64,000 nt of DNA from G038396625 sp038396625 (GTDB lineage Bacteria > Bacillota > Clostridia > Peptostreptococcales > Thermotaleaceae): the NCBI GenBank assembly GCA_038396625.1, contig CP121688.1, positions 2,976,001 through 3,040,000 on the forward strand, in the 5' to 3' direction. The notes below the pieces were generated by a model. It had not been told where the DNA came from and did not search any database. It saw only the letters and a program-made list of their open reading frames with translations. Of the stretch, positions 34,919 through 44,188 are shown piece by piece. Both the position numbers and the translations under genes were made by a program. The first letter of the stretch is position 1; each line of letters opens with the position of its first letter.

Positions 34919-36235
34919 TTATTCAACAAAAGCATTGTAAATTGCACATACAGCTTTTTCAAAATCATTGGTTTCTATTCCTGTAATGATATTAATCTCA
35001 CTGGAACCTTGGTCAATCATGCGAATATTGACATTTGCCTGGGCCAAAGCAGTAAAAAGCTTTGCAGCAATACCTGGTGTATAGGCCATTCCATGACCAA
35101 CGGTAGCAACTAATGCCATATTTGGATAGACATCAATAGAATCAGGTTTACACTGTTCTTCAATTTCTTTTACAATCCTATCCAATTGATTATCTAGTTT
35201 TGTATCTGCGATCACAATAGATACATTATCAATACCAGAAGGCATATGTTCTATTGGTACATTGTTCATTTCCATAATAGATAATAGTTTCCTTACAAAG
35301 CTAATATCTGCTTTCATGCGATTTTTTTGAATGGCAATTACTGTAAAATCCTTTCGCCCAGCAATTCCTGTTATGGTTCCAGGACGAATATCTGTTTTTT
35401 TATCGCTTACGATGATGGTACCAGGATGCTTAGGCTCATTGGTATTTCGAACATTAATTGGAATACCTGCTTCTCTCACAGGGAATACTGCTTCTTCATG
35501 AAGAACCGTAGCACCCATATAGGAAAGCTCTCTTAATTCATGATAAGTAATTTTTTCAATGGGCTTTGGATTTTCTACCACCCTTGGATCCGCCATTAAG
35601 AATCCTGAAACATCAGTCCAGTTCTCATAAACTTCAGCATTCAGTGCTCGTGCAATAATCGAACCTGTTATATCTGATCCTCCACGGGAAAAAGTTTTGA
35701 TTTTTCCATCAGCAGTAGCCCCATAAAACCCTGGAATCACAGCTTTTTCATGCTGTGCTAGTCGTTGACCCACCATTTCTCGTGTCTTTTCCACATCTAA
35801 AGAACCATATCGATTAAAGATAATAATTTCACTAGCATCCACAAATTCAAATCCTAATAAATGAGATAAAATAATTGCATTAAGATATTCCCCTCTGCTT
35901 GCCACATAATCTACAGATATCCCCTGACTGATTTTTTGTTTGATCTCCTCTAGATAAGGTCTTAAATCTAAGGAAAGATTTAACTCCTCTACAATCCCTA
36001 AATAACGCTCTGTGATAATTTTAAACAATTCATCAAAGGGAACGGAATGTTGTACATGGGCATGACACAAATAAAGTAAATCTGTGATTTTATTATCTTG
36101 GGCGTGTCGCTTCCCTGGAGCAGATGGAATAACATATCGACGGCTTGCATCTTCTAAAATGATATTTTGCACTTTACGAAATTGCTGGGCATCAGCCACA
36201 GATGATCCTCCAAATTTTGCTACTTTTATAGACAT
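34919..36235 (-). CDS. lysC: Aspartate kinase
   Basis: A 438-residue monofunctional aspartokinase, first step of the lysine/threonine/methionine pathway. The start MSIKVAKFGGSSVADAQQF is chosen because AGGAGGT precedes it; the frame extends 37 codons upstream into AT-rich sequence. KFGGSS is the phosphate-binding motif, and TFSRGGSDITGSIIARALNA and YENWTDVSGFLMADPR form the aspartate/ATP site. Two ACT domains fill the last 150 residues (FTVIAIQKNRM, VATVGHGMAYTPGIAAKLF), so feedback inhibition is expected. No lysine riboswitch was seen in the short upstream gap. Confidence 0.93.
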   Translation of the reverse strand: MSIKVAKFGGSSVADAQQFRKVQNIILEDASRRYVIPSAPGKRHAQDNKITDLLYLCHAHVQHSVPFDELFKIITERYLGIVEELNLSLDLRPYLEEIKQKISQGISVDYVASRGEYLNAIILSHLLGFEFVDASEIIIFNRYGSLDVEKTREMVGQRLAQHEKAVIPGFYGATADGKIKTFSRGGSDITGSIIARALNAEVYENWTDVSGFLMADPRVVENPKPIEKITYHELRELSYMGATVLHEEAVFPVREAGIPINVRNTNEPKHPGTIIVSDKKTDIRPGTITGIAGRKDFTVIAIQKNRMKADISFVRKLLSIMEMNNVPIEHMPSGIDNVSIVIADTKLDNQLDRIVKEIEEQCKPDSIDVYPNMALVATVGHGMAYTPGIAAKLFTALAQANVNIRMIDQGSSEINIITGIETNDFEKAVCAIYNAFVE

Positions 36236-36396
36236 ATATGAACCTCCTAGTGCTAAAATAAATATCATCATTATAAATTGAAATTTTCGAAAAGTCAATA
36301 CAGGATATCGTTTACACAAAATTTTTCTTTCTAATTTATAAAACAAATGAAATACATCTAGGGCTTTTCATCTGTTTTAATAGATTTGATCTTCTA

Positions 36397-38085
36397 CTAC
36401 TCTTTATTGACACCTCCGTCAATGACTTCCCAAATTTCTTCTGTTTCAAATCCTCTTCTCCATGCACCAATCCCTGCCAAATTGTATTTAGAAATAAGTC
36501 CAGTTCTTGATGCCATAGATTTTACATCTTCAATCCATATCTTATGCAGTGCATTCTCTTCAATATAGGCAACATAATATTGTCCAGCCGCATCATCCCA
36601 TATCTTTACAATATTATTTTTTTTCAAGATTTCATCAATTGTCTCCATCGACGCAGCTTTAGACTTTACTTGCATCTTATTGGGTTCTTTCTTTGATGGG
36701 GTCTCTACCCAAATCCTTGTATAAAATGGCACACCCAATAAAATTTTTTCTTCAGGTACCTCTTCCAATATCGTCTTAATGCCCTTCTCCACCCAAGGAA
36801 TGGATGCAACGGATCCACTCACTGGACTCGTTCGCCAATGCTCATCATAGGTCATGACCGCCATATAGTCTACGATCTTCCCTAGAGCAGCCCGGTCATA
36901 GCACATAGACCAGTTTTCACTCATACTCTTCACGGTCACATCCATTGAAACCACCAATCCATTTTCGTGGAAAACAGGAGTTAGTTCTCTCACAAATTGT
37001 GTCAGCTGATCTTTATTTTTTAAATATACATTTTCAAAATCTATATTAATACCATCCATATCATTTTCTTTAACAAGCCTTATTAGATCATTGATAAACG
37101 TCTCTCGCGCCACTGCATTATTCAAAAATGCATTCGTTAAATCAGGATCAAAGGAGTTCGAAGCCAATACCCAAATTTTATAGTCTCTTTGCTTTGCCCA
37201 TTCAATATAATCTTTACTGATATTATGCTGTATTTTTCCTGATGCTTCCACCAGCTGTATCCAAGTTGGAGAAATCACATTGACCCCTTTTAATGCTCCT
37301 ATTTTATTCGTATCTGGATTTCGACCAGTAACATGTTCCCAGGTAAGAATAATTTTTCCTTCTTTTGGCTTCCAAATAGGTTCATTTTTCTTTTGTTCTA
37401 AACCTTTGATTTCTTCTTTGTCGTTTATTTGAGTCTTTTGGATATAACCTATCTTCCCCTTTTCTGTCAATACCTGTAGCCATAGTCCCTCTTCTTGTAG
37501 AATCTCAACTTTTTCTTCTTTCTGAAGCATCACTTCTGCACTACTCCAAAAGGTAGGAGCCTTTTTTAATTTTATGGCATCGTAGGCAATATTTCCTATT
37601 GTTTTTGAATCCCATTGACTTTTTAAAAGAATAAGATTGCTTTCTTTAATCCATCGGCAATCTACTTTTAATAAATCCTCTAAGCCATTGACGGGTACGA
37701 AAGGTTTCCCATCTTCTACAATCATGGCGGCGATGTCCTCTACTTCTTCTTGATTTACTTTTACTTTATTCTTTTTCTGGTAAAATCGGATCACTTTATC
37801 TTTTGTTGTGATTACAGCTACATTATGATCTTCATCATAAATCCCATCAATGTTCAAGTGCTTAGACAGTACCTCCAATGATAGATAGATCTTATCACCT
37901 TCTGTTATCCTCATCAATCCATCAGTATCTTCATATACAGCATTTTGTTTAGATTGTTGAATCATCAATATCGGTTGATCTTGGGTGTAAAAAGCAGGCT
38001 GAGCTTCATCAGAAAAGTAGGCAAGTATCATACCAAACAAGATAAAAGAGCAGAATACCAAAATATAAATTGTGTTTTTTTGCAT
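36397..38085 (-). CDS. Membrane-anchored glycosyl hydrolase family 18 protein with copper-amine-oxidase-like and SH3-like domains
   Basis: A 562-residue protein with one N-terminal membrane segment (TIYILVFCSFILFGMILAYF) that anchors it or acts as a signal. Residues about 55-150 resemble the copper amine oxidase N-terminal-like repeat common in clostridial wall proteins (FVPVNGLEDLLKVDCRWI), about 170-225 an SH3-like stretch, and from about 245 a GH18 barrel with the catalytic motif DGINIDFENV. The family includes spore cortex or wall lytic YaaH-like enzymes. Role in cell-wall or spore peptidoglycan is inferred. The ribosome site is weak. Confidence 0.85.
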   Translation of the reverse strand: MQKNTIYILVFCSFILFGMILAYFSDEAQPAFYTQDQPILMIQQSKQNAVYEDTDGLMRITEGDKIYLSLEVLSKHLNIDGIYDEDHNVAVITTKDKVIRFYQKKNKVKVNQEEVEDIAAMIVEDGKPFVPVNGLEDLLKVDCRWIKESNLILLKSQWDSKTIGNIAYDAIKLKKAPTFWSSAEVMLQKEEKVEILQEEGLWLQVLTEKGKIGYIQKTQINDKEEIKGLEQKKNEPIWKPKEGKIILTWEHVTGRNPDTNKIGALKGVNVISPTWIQLVEASGKIQHNISKDYIEWAKQRDYKIWVLASNSFDPDLTNAFLNNAVARETFINDLIRLVKENDMDGINIDFENVYLKNKDQLTQFVRELTPVFHENGLVVSMDVTVKSMSENWSMCYDRAALGKIVDYMAVMTYDEHWRTSPVSGSVASIPWVEKGIKTILEEVPEEKILLGVPFYTRIWVETPSKKEPNKMQVKSKAASMETIDEILKKNNIVKIWDDAAGQYYVAYIEENALHKIWIEDVKSMASRTGLISKYNLAGIGAWRRGFETEEIWEVIDGGVNKE

Positions 38086-38237
38086 CCCATCACATCTTTC
38101 TTTTTTAATATATATAATGCAGTAAATATATTGGATATGCTATTGCTTCTTTACATTCTTAGTCTATCATATGCAGTAGTAGATTTCGATAAATCCTTTA
38201 TTACAATTTGCTAACAATAAAATAGTAGAAACCAAAT

Positions 38238-38279
38238 AAAATACCACAAACCTTTATGTTTCAGGCCTATGGTATTTTT
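38238..38279 (-). terminator. Terminator of the quinone/ABC run
   Basis: Imperfect hairpin, AAAATACCA at 38238-38246 with TGGTATTTTT ending near 38279, with a partial inner stem. It lies about 38 bases past the small Cys protein gene, the last leftward gene of this run. Confidence 0.55.
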
Positions 38280-38316
38280 CTATAAAGCGTTTTTATATGT
38301 ATCAAAAGATCTAGAT

Positions 38317-38505
38317 CTATTTTATTCTTTCAGTGTACAGTTTTTTATATAATACTGCTGTTTCTGGTTTGGGACAGGATTCTAATGGTCTATATCCTTC
38401 TGTGATATAGCATATACTAAAATACAGGGGCTCAATCTTATAACCTAAAGTACATTTATCTTCTATCAAAGCATAGCAGCCATTACAGTTTTCTTTTACA
38501 TTCAT
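38317..38505 (-). CDS. Small cysteine-rich protein, unrecognised
   Basis: 62 residues starting MNVKENCNGCYALIEDKC. Five Cys are present (C7, C10, C18, C32, C44), with the first three as CxxC and CxLGY, suggesting a small metal or iron-sulfur site. It starts 15 bases after the ABC permease, at the end of the UbiD-UbiA-UbiX-ABC run, with AGGAGAGG upstream. I cannot assign a function; membership in the operon suggests a link to the transported compound or to redox chemistry. Confidence 0.65.
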   Translation of the reverse strand: MNVKENCNGCYALIEDKCTLGYKIEPLYFSICYITEGYRPLESCPKPETAVLYKKLYTERIK

Positions 38506-38520
38506 GCCAATCCTCTCCTT

Positions 38521-39282
38521 TTATTCTTTTTTCTGTCTCCATGGACATAAAACTTTTTCCAAGTAGTCAATGGTTACAAATAGCAAAAATCCCATGCTGC
38601 TTAATACCAAAATGCCTGCGTACATTTCTAAATAATTCACCCTCATCCACGCATCCATAATAAAGTATCCCATTCCATGTTCCGTCCCAAAGGTTTCCGT
38701 AAAAAATAAAACCGATATAGCCGTTCCTATGGCAATTCTTAAAGTGGTCAGTAGTTTAGGAAGAGAAGCAGGAATTACGATTTCTTTAAAAATATCTAAA
38801 TGGGTTCCACCTATTGAATATAAAGGATAATAGGTTTCTTCAGGTATATTCTTTACTGTATCTCTAACTGCTACCACCACCTGAAAAATCACAATAAGAA
38901 TAATCATAATAATTTTTGGAAACTCTCCCAATCCAAAAACCAGCATCACGATAGGCAGTAACGCCATTTTAGGAATAGGATATTGAAAGTATATAAAAGG
39001 AGATAATATTCTATCCCACATGTGAAAGTATCCCATACATAATCCAATAGGTACCCCCAAAATAATTGCCAATAAAACACCTGCAATAATTCGCCAAGTA
39101 CTAAAAAATGTATGTACAAATATTTTTGAAAAAAAAGTTTCAGAAAGATTTATCAACACATCAATGGGTGATGGAATGATGGACATGTTAAGAAGTTTTG
39201 ATAATATATGCCATACCGTGAGCATCACCACCACAGTATAGAAATAGTGACGTGTTTTCTTCTTCTCTACCAATTTTACCAT
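38521..39282 (-). CDS. ABC transporter permease (SsuC/TauC/ThiX type)
   Basis: A 253-residue permease with about six membrane segments. The conserved coupling loop is YYPLYSIGGTHLDIFKEIVIPASLPKL, and FIYFQYPIPKMALLPIVMLVFG precedes it, both standard for the nitrate/sulfonate/taurine type. It overlaps the end of the ATPase gene by 7 bases. The transported compound is unknown; the run also contains UbiA/UbiD/UbiX, so an aromatic or quinone precursor is possible. Confidence 0.9.
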   Translation of the reverse strand: MVKLVEKKKTRHYFYTVVVMLTVWHILSKLLNMSIIPSPIDVLINLSETFFSKIFVHTFFSTWRIIAGVLLAIILGVPIGLCMGYFHMWDRILSPFIYFQYPIPKMALLPIVMLVFGLGEFPKIIMIILIVIFQVVVAVRDTVKNIPEETYYPLYSIGGTHLDIFKEIVIPASLPKLLTTLRIAIGTAISVLFFTETFGTEHGMGYFIMDAWMRVNYLEMYAGILVLSSMGFLLFVTIDYLEKVLCPWRQKKE

Positions 39283-40022
39283 TCCTCTTTTAACATTTTT
39301 CTCAACTGAATATTCAATTGATAATATTCTTCTTTTTCTCTTAGATTTTCTATACCAAATAAAGGATTATCCATCATCTTTACAAGCTTCCCTGGAGACT
39401 TAGAAAAAATTGCAATTTTATTTCCAAGGTAGATAGCTTCTGTAATACTGTGGGTAACCAAAATTGTTGTTACCTGATTTTCCTTCCATACATCTAAAAA
39501 AATATCTTGAATCTCTTCCCTTGTAATCGCATCTAAGGCTGAAAATGACTCATCCATCAGCAAAAGATTGGGGGATAAAATAAAGGCACGAGCAATTGCT
39601 ACCCGCTGCCTTTGTCCGCCACTTAATTGATATGGGTATCGCAACTTCAATGATTCAAGGCCCAATTGTCTGATTACCTTATCAATATGTAACTGATTTT
39701 GTTTTTTCTTTTTATCCTTTATCTTTAGAGACAATAAGGCATTATCATATACACTCTTCCAATCTAGTAATCCATATTCCTGAGGAATAAATCCTATCCG
39801 CTGTATTCTGGCATCCAACGAACAATGATTTACCAAAATCGTCCCTGTATAATCCTTGATAATTCCTGCTAATACCTTTAAAAGAGTAGACTTACCTGAT
39901 CCCGAAGGTCCTATTACTGCACAAATTTCTCCCGTAGCAAGCTGCATATTTATATTTTCTAATGCTGTGATTTCTCCGTCTTCTGTGGGATACTTAACAG
40001 TAAGTTCTTGAATATCTATCAT
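39276..40022 (-). CDS. ABC transporter ATPase (SsuB/TauB/ThiZ type)
   Basis: A 248-residue ABC ATPase: Walker A GPSGSGKST, signature LSGGQRQRVAIARAF, Walker B LLLMDESFSALDA with Ser replacing the usual Pro of DEPF, and switch His in VTHSITEA. The Q-loop FIPQEYGLLDWKSV is typical of sulfonate/aromatic-type importers. It lies 7 bases after the binding-protein gene and overlaps the permease gene. Confidence 0.92.
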   Translation of the reverse strand: MIDIQELTVKYPTEDGEITALENINMQLATGEICAVIGPSGSGKSTLLKVLAGIIKDYTGTILVNHCSLDARIQRIGFIPQEYGLLDWKSVYDNALLSLKIKDKKKKQNQLHIDKVIRQLGLESLKLRYPYQLSGGQRQRVAIARAFILSPNLLLMDESFSALDAITREEIQDIFLDVWKENQVTTILVTHSITEAIYLGNKIAIFSKSPGKLVKMMDNPLFGIENLREKEEYYQLNIQLRKMLKEEW

Positions 40023-40029
40023 CCTGTAC

Positions 40030-40986
40030 TTACCTCACAAATTTTTCTTCTACCAAATCTTGAAATCCATATTGTTTTTTAATGAGCTGCTTATCGTACA
40101 GCCATTTAATAACCTCTACCACATCTTTTTCTGTGGGTAAAGTGGCCTTTGTATAGTCTGGAAGCTCAATAACATCTCTCACTGCTTCAGGCAATCCCGC
40201 CTTTTCTATCAGTAGGTCGATATAATTTTCGATCGGCTCTTTCTTCAAATAATCAATCGCCTTATTGTATGCTCTAAACATGGCTTCAATCTCTTGTGCC
40301 TTTTCTTCCACCGATTGGCTCGTAAAAATTAAAACCCCAGGATTAATCCCTAAACGATCAGAGCTGTTTAAAAGTTTTGCGCCACTTTTTATAGCAATCG
40401 TAGCGAGGGGTTCAGGCAAAGTAGCACCATCAATTTTACCGTTCTGTAACATTTCTAACCTAGCTGGAATTTTAGGAATCACAACTTTATGAATATCTTC
40501 TCCTGTAAGACCTTTCTCTATTAAGATTTGATCCGTAGTATACTCAATAATCGTATTTTTAGAAATTGCCACGTCCTTACCCTTCAACCCTTGTAAATCT
40601 ATAATTTCTGAATCCTTTCCAGCAAGTAATTTATAGCTGCCATTGGTCATGGATATAATTTTTACTTTAAAGTTATTATCATGGGCAAAAGCTGCTGCCA
40701 ACACGTCAGAAATCGCTCCATCCAGATTTCCGCTTTGCAGTGCGCTATCTCGATCTACCGGACTTTTAAAATGTTCCAAATTCACAGTTACTCCTTCCTC
40801 GTGAAAAAACCCCTTTTCCTGGGCAATAACAAAGGGAATAGAGTCAACATCCGGTAAAATACCTATGGTCATGGTATCTAAATCTTTCATCCCTCCATGG
40901 TCTTGTGCAACCTCTTTTTTATTGGAACATCCTGCAAAAGAAAACAAAACACATACACCCAGTAAAATATAAAATAGTCTTTTCAT
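40030..40986 (-). CDS. ABC transporter substrate-binding lipoprotein (NMT1/THI5-like)
   Basis: A 318-residue lipoprotein. The start MKRLFYI lies just after the ubiX stop, and GGAGG falls within the end of ubiX. Lipobox FSFAGC puts the lipid Cys at residue 20. The mature protein has the NMT1/SsuA-type fold: IGILPDVDSIPFVIAQEKGFF, DGAISDVLAAAFAH, KGKDVAISKNTIIEYTTDQIL. The same fold is used by the futalosine-pathway enzymes MqnA and MqnD, but the lipid anchor argues for a transporter. Substrate unknown; position after UbiX suggests an aromatic precursor of a quinone. Confidence 0.85.
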   Translation of the reverse strand: MKRLFYILLGVCVLFSFAGCSNKKEVAQDHGGMKDLDTMTIGILPDVDSIPFVIAQEKGFFHEEGVTVNLEHFKSPVDRDSALQSGNLDGAISDVLAAAFAHDNNFKVKIISMTNGSYKLLAGKDSEIIDLQGLKGKDVAISKNTIIEYTTDQILIEKGLTGEDIHKVVIPKIPARLEMLQNGKIDGATLPEPLATIAIKSGAKLLNSSDRLGINPGVLIFTSQSVEEKAQEIEAMFRAYNKAIDYLKKEPIENYIDLLIEKAGLPEAVRDVIELPDYTKATLPTEKDVVEVIKWLYDKQLIKKQYGFQDLVEEKFVR

Positions 40987-40987
40987 T

Positions 40988-41569
40988 TTAGAAGCCTCCA
41001 TTCCATTCTTTATATAGGGTGTTGCTGATATTTAAGCAACTTAAGGCTCTTCCTATGGTAATATCGATTAATTCTTCCATAGATTTTGGTTTTTGGTAAA
41101 AGGATGGCATTGGTGGTAAAATAGTCACCCCCATTTCACTTAGATGCAGCATATTTTTAAGATGGATCGAATTCAATGGTGTTTCCCTCGGTACAATTAC
41201 AAGATTTCTTTTTTCTTTAAGGCACACATCCGCTGTTCTTCCTAAAAGACTGTCTGAAATTCCCGATGCAATTTTTCCCAATGTACCCATTGAACAGGGT
41301 ATGATAATCATGCCATCTGCTTGAAAAGAACCACTAGCAATTGGTGCAAAAATATCATCATTTTCATAAACTTTAAGCACGCCCCCAAGCTTTTTAAAAT
41401 GGCGAAATAAATCTTCTAAACTACAATTCATCTCATACTTTAAAACAGTTCTACCATTATCCGTCAGTACTAAAAGTACTTCATTTCCTTGTTTTAATAA
41501 CTCTTCCACTAATCTTACCCCATAAATACTTCCACTTGCTCCTGTCACGCCCACAATATATCTACTCAC
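40988..41569 (-). CDS. ubiX: Flavin prenyltransferase UbiX
   Basis: A 193-residue UbiX. The GTG start VSRYIVGVTGASGSIYGVRL is chosen: AGAGGTGATC lies just upstream, right after the ubiA stop. GVTGASGSIYG is the FMN-binding loop, IIIPCSMGTLGKIASGISDSLLGRTADV and VPRETPLNSIHLKNML are the other signatures. UbiX makes the prenylated FMN cofactor that the adjacent UbiD needs, so the pair is functionally complete. Confidence 0.93.
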   Translation of the reverse strand: MSRYIVGVTGASGSIYGVRLVEELLKQGNEVLLVLTDNGRTVLKYEMNCSLEDLFRHFKKLGGVLKVYENDDIFAPIASGSFQADGMIIIPCSMGTLGKIASGISDSLLGRTADVCLKEKRNLVIVPRETPLNSIHLKNMLHLSEMGVTILPPMPSFYQKPKSMEELIDITIGRALSCLNISNTLYKEWNGGF

Positions 41570-41579
41570 ACGATCACCT

Positions 41580-42434
41580 CTATATAAAAATATCTGCTGA
41601 TGTAAAAATGAAAAGTACAATACTAAGAATTTGATTGATGCTATAGGATGCGATCTTCATTGTTTTTAAATTTGATGGAGAAACCATCCTGTGTTCCATA
41701 TAAAGTAGCCCTCCTGCAATGCTCACACCTATTAAATACAGCCATCCCATATTCATGAGAAAATAAAGATATATTAATAATACCATAACCATACAGTGCA
41801 AAAATGTCGAAATCAGTAGTGCATGCCTTATACCAAAGCATGCCGGTATAGAAAAAAGACCAAAATCCCTGTCGAATCTAACATCTTGCGTCGCATAGAT
41901 AATATCAAATCCAGCAACCCAAAGAGTAACTATTGCCCCTAGAACCAATGCTGGCCATTCTATTTTTCCAGTTACTGCCATCCATGCTCCCACTGGTGCT
42001 CCACCACAGCTAATTCCTAATAGGATATGACACCCCCATGTAAATCTTTTACTATAAGAATATAACAAAAACAAAACAATAGGAATAGGTAATAATCTTA
42101 AGCATAAAGAATTCAGCTTAAAAGCTGCTAAAACTAGGATACTAAAACAAAATAGAATTAGCAGGATTACCTCATAATTTTTCACGATTCCTCTGGGCAT
42201 GTGCCTGTCTGCAGTTCTAGGATTTTTTCCATCAATCTCTTTGTCAATCAAGCGATTTAATGCATTAGCACCGTTTCTTGCTCCTAATAAAGCAATCAGT
42301 ATCCAAAAGAAAACATCAAAAGATGGAAAACCTTGGGCTGCCCAAAGCATAGAAATCAAAGCAAAGGGTAAAGAAAACAATGTATGTGAAAACATCACAA
42401 GTTCTCCATAGGTTTTCGCCTTATTTAATGCCAT
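41580..42434 (-). CDS. UbiA-family prenyltransferase (MqnP-like)
   Basis: A 284-residue membrane prenyltransferase with 8-9 segments. The two Asp-rich motifs binding the polyprenyl diphosphate are NALNRLIDKEIDGKNPRTADR and YATQDVRFDRDFGLFSIP. The start MALNKAK follows GGTGG, and the 3' end of ubiD overlaps by 14 bases. With UbiD and UbiX this gives prenylation plus decarboxylation of an aromatic acid. In an anaerobe that fits the last steps of futalosine-route menaquinone better than ubiquinone. Confidence 0.88.
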   Translation of the reverse strand: MALNKAKTYGELVMFSHTLFSLPFALISMLWAAQGFPSFDVFFWILIALLGARNGANALNRLIDKEIDGKNPRTADRHMPRGIVKNYEVILLILFCFSILVLAAFKLNSLCLRLLPIPIVLFLLYSYSKRFTWGCHILLGISCGGAPVGAWMAVTGKIEWPALVLGAIVTLWVAGFDIIYATQDVRFDRDFGLFSIPACFGIRHALLISTFLHCMVMVLLIYLYFLMNMGWLYLIGVSIAGGLLYMEHRMVSPSNLKTMKIASYSINQILSIVLFIFTSADIFI

Positions 42435-43860
42435 ATTCTTTCCACCTTCTATCCACAAGATCTTTTATTTCTTTTGTCATTTGGATATCCTTTGGCCACT
42501 CTCTTGTATGTCCTTCACTTGTCCATTTTTTTGTTGCATCAATACCCATCTTATGCCCATAATGTGGCAAATTAGAGGCATGATCTAAAGCATCTAAAGG
42601 TCCATCCACAATAACAACATCTCTCGCCGCATCAATATTATTAAATACCTTCCATGCCACAGTAGATAAATCACTGGGTTTTACATTTTCGTCTACTACG
42701 ATAATCATTTTTGTGTACATCATCTGTCCCATTCCCCATAGAGCATGCATTACTTTTTTGGCTTGTCCTGGATATGTTTTTTTGATAGACACGATCACGC
42801 AGTTATGAAAAACACCTTCCAGGGGAAAATTCATATCCAAAATCTCCGGACACTGTACCTGCACCAAAGGCAGAAAAATTCTCTCTGTTGCCTTTCCTAG
42901 ATAGCAATCCTCCATTGGAGGCTTTCCCACCACTGTTGCAGGATATATAGGATGTTTTCTTCTTGTCATTTTTGTAAGATGAAATACAGGATATACATCT
43001 GCCAATGAATAATACCCTGTATGATCACCAAAAGGTCCTTCTTCTCTAAACTCATCCACATTGACATATCCCTCCAAAACAATTTCTGCGTTGGCAGGCA
43101 CATATAAATCATTAGTAATGCATTTTACAATAGGCAGTGGTGCTTTTCTCAAAAACCCTGAAAAGACCATTTCATCAATCATTTTCGGTAGGGGTGCGGT
43201 AGCTGCATAAATCGTTGCAGGATCACACCCTAAAGCTACAGCTACAGGCATACGTCCCCCTATTCTTCGATATTTTTCATAAATTTCTCTGCCATCCTTA
43301 TGGAGATGCCAATGCATACCCGTTGTTTTTTTATCAAATACTTGTAAACGATACATCCCCATATTCTGTATACCCGTTTCTGGATCTTTTGTAATCACCA
43401 AAGGTAATGTGATGTATCTTCCTCCATCTTCTGGCCAGCATTTCAATATAGGCAGCGTAGAAAGATCCGGTTCTTCAATAATTTCTTGACAAGCTGCTTT
43501 TTTTATTTTCTGAGGAAATACTTTTGCCAATCTTGCCAATTTGGGTACAGATTTTAACTTATTCATAAACGTTGCATAACTAGACATATCCATCAAATCT
43601 ACAATTGTATTTGCTATATCATTGATGTCATCTACCTCTAATGCGCTATTCATACGCTCGTAGCTTCCAAATGCGTTGATTAATACAGGGTAGGGAGAAT
43701 TTTTTACATTCTCAAACAATACTGCAGGTCCATTTGCCTTAGATACTCTATCAACAATCTCCGTAATCTCTAAATTGCTGTCAACTTGAGGCTTCACCCT
43801 TACAAGCAGATGATCTTCCTCTAACTTTTTCATGAAATCTTGCAAATCTTTGTATGCCAA
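42421..43860 (-). CDS. UbiD-family prenylated-FMN decarboxylase (menaquinone/ubiquinone type)
   Basis: A 479-residue UbiD homolog. The start is a TTG with AGGGGAT upstream. Landmarks are PLVITKDPETGIQNMGMYRLQV, HWHLHKDGREIYEKYRR, the catalytic region EFREEGPFGDHTGYYS and GKPPMEDCYLGKATERIF. UbiD enzymes remove the carboxylate of prenylated or free aromatic acids with prFMN made by UbiX. First gene of the leftward run UbiD-UbiA-UbiX-SBP-ATPase-permease. In the futalosine scheme these would be MqnL, MqnP and MqnM. Confidence 0.9.
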   Translation of the reverse strand: MAYKDLQDFMKKLEEDHLLVRVKPQVDSNLEITEIVDRVSKANGPAVLFENVKNSPYPVLINAFGSYERMNSALEVDDINDIANTIVDLMDMSSYATFMNKLKSVPKLARLAKVFPQKIKKAACQEIIEEPDLSTLPILKCWPEDGGRYITLPLVITKDPETGIQNMGMYRLQVFDKKTTGMHWHLHKDGREIYEKYRRIGGRMPVAVALGCDPATIYAATAPLPKMIDEMVFSGFLRKAPLPIVKCITNDLYVPANAEIVLEGYVNVDEFREEGPFGDHTGYYSLADVYPVFHLTKMTRRKHPIYPATVVGKPPMEDCYLGKATERIFLPLVQVQCPEILDMNFPLEGVFHNCVIVSIKKTYPGQAKKVMHALWGMGQMMYTKMIIVVDENVKPSDLSTVAWKVFNNIDAARDVVIVDGPLDALDHASNLPHYGHKMGIDATKKWTSEGHTREWPKDIQMTKEIKDLVDRRWKEYGIK

Positions 43861-44188
43861 AAAATCATCCCCTATTCATCTATATGCCTTTTATTAGCAT
43901 TCCCAACATATTATTCTGATTATAACACACCATCACTTATGTTGAAATATGCACTTGTAATATTTTACCAAATGACCATAATGATCAAAATGTTTTTTAT
44001 GAACAAAATTTACGAAATGTTCTTTTTAAACATAATTTACTATTTAATAACGAATATTGACAGTCCTTTATAAAACATGATAAATTTAAAGCATACACAC
44101 ATCGTTAAAAAATTATTTTTCGCGATAATTTAGACTTTTCATACGTTTGTGTGTGAAAACACATTTAAACCGTAAAAGGAGGATTTTT
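43861..44188. promoter_or_regulatory. Divergent control region between the UbiD run and the flavoprotein genes
   Basis: A very AT-rich 328-base gap without a gene. A -35 TTGACA at 44057-44062, followed 18 bases later by TAAATT at 44081-44086, could drive the rightward FMN-protein gene. An imperfect dyad AAATTAT / ATAATTT lies at about 44108-44130, downstream of that promoter, where a repressor could act. No riboswitch was recognised. Confidence 0.4.

Noticed and set aside
36236..36396. Lysine riboswitch upstream of aspartate kinase
   Set aside because: The gap is too short (161 bases up to the next gene) and none of the conserved lysine-aptamer blocks are present.
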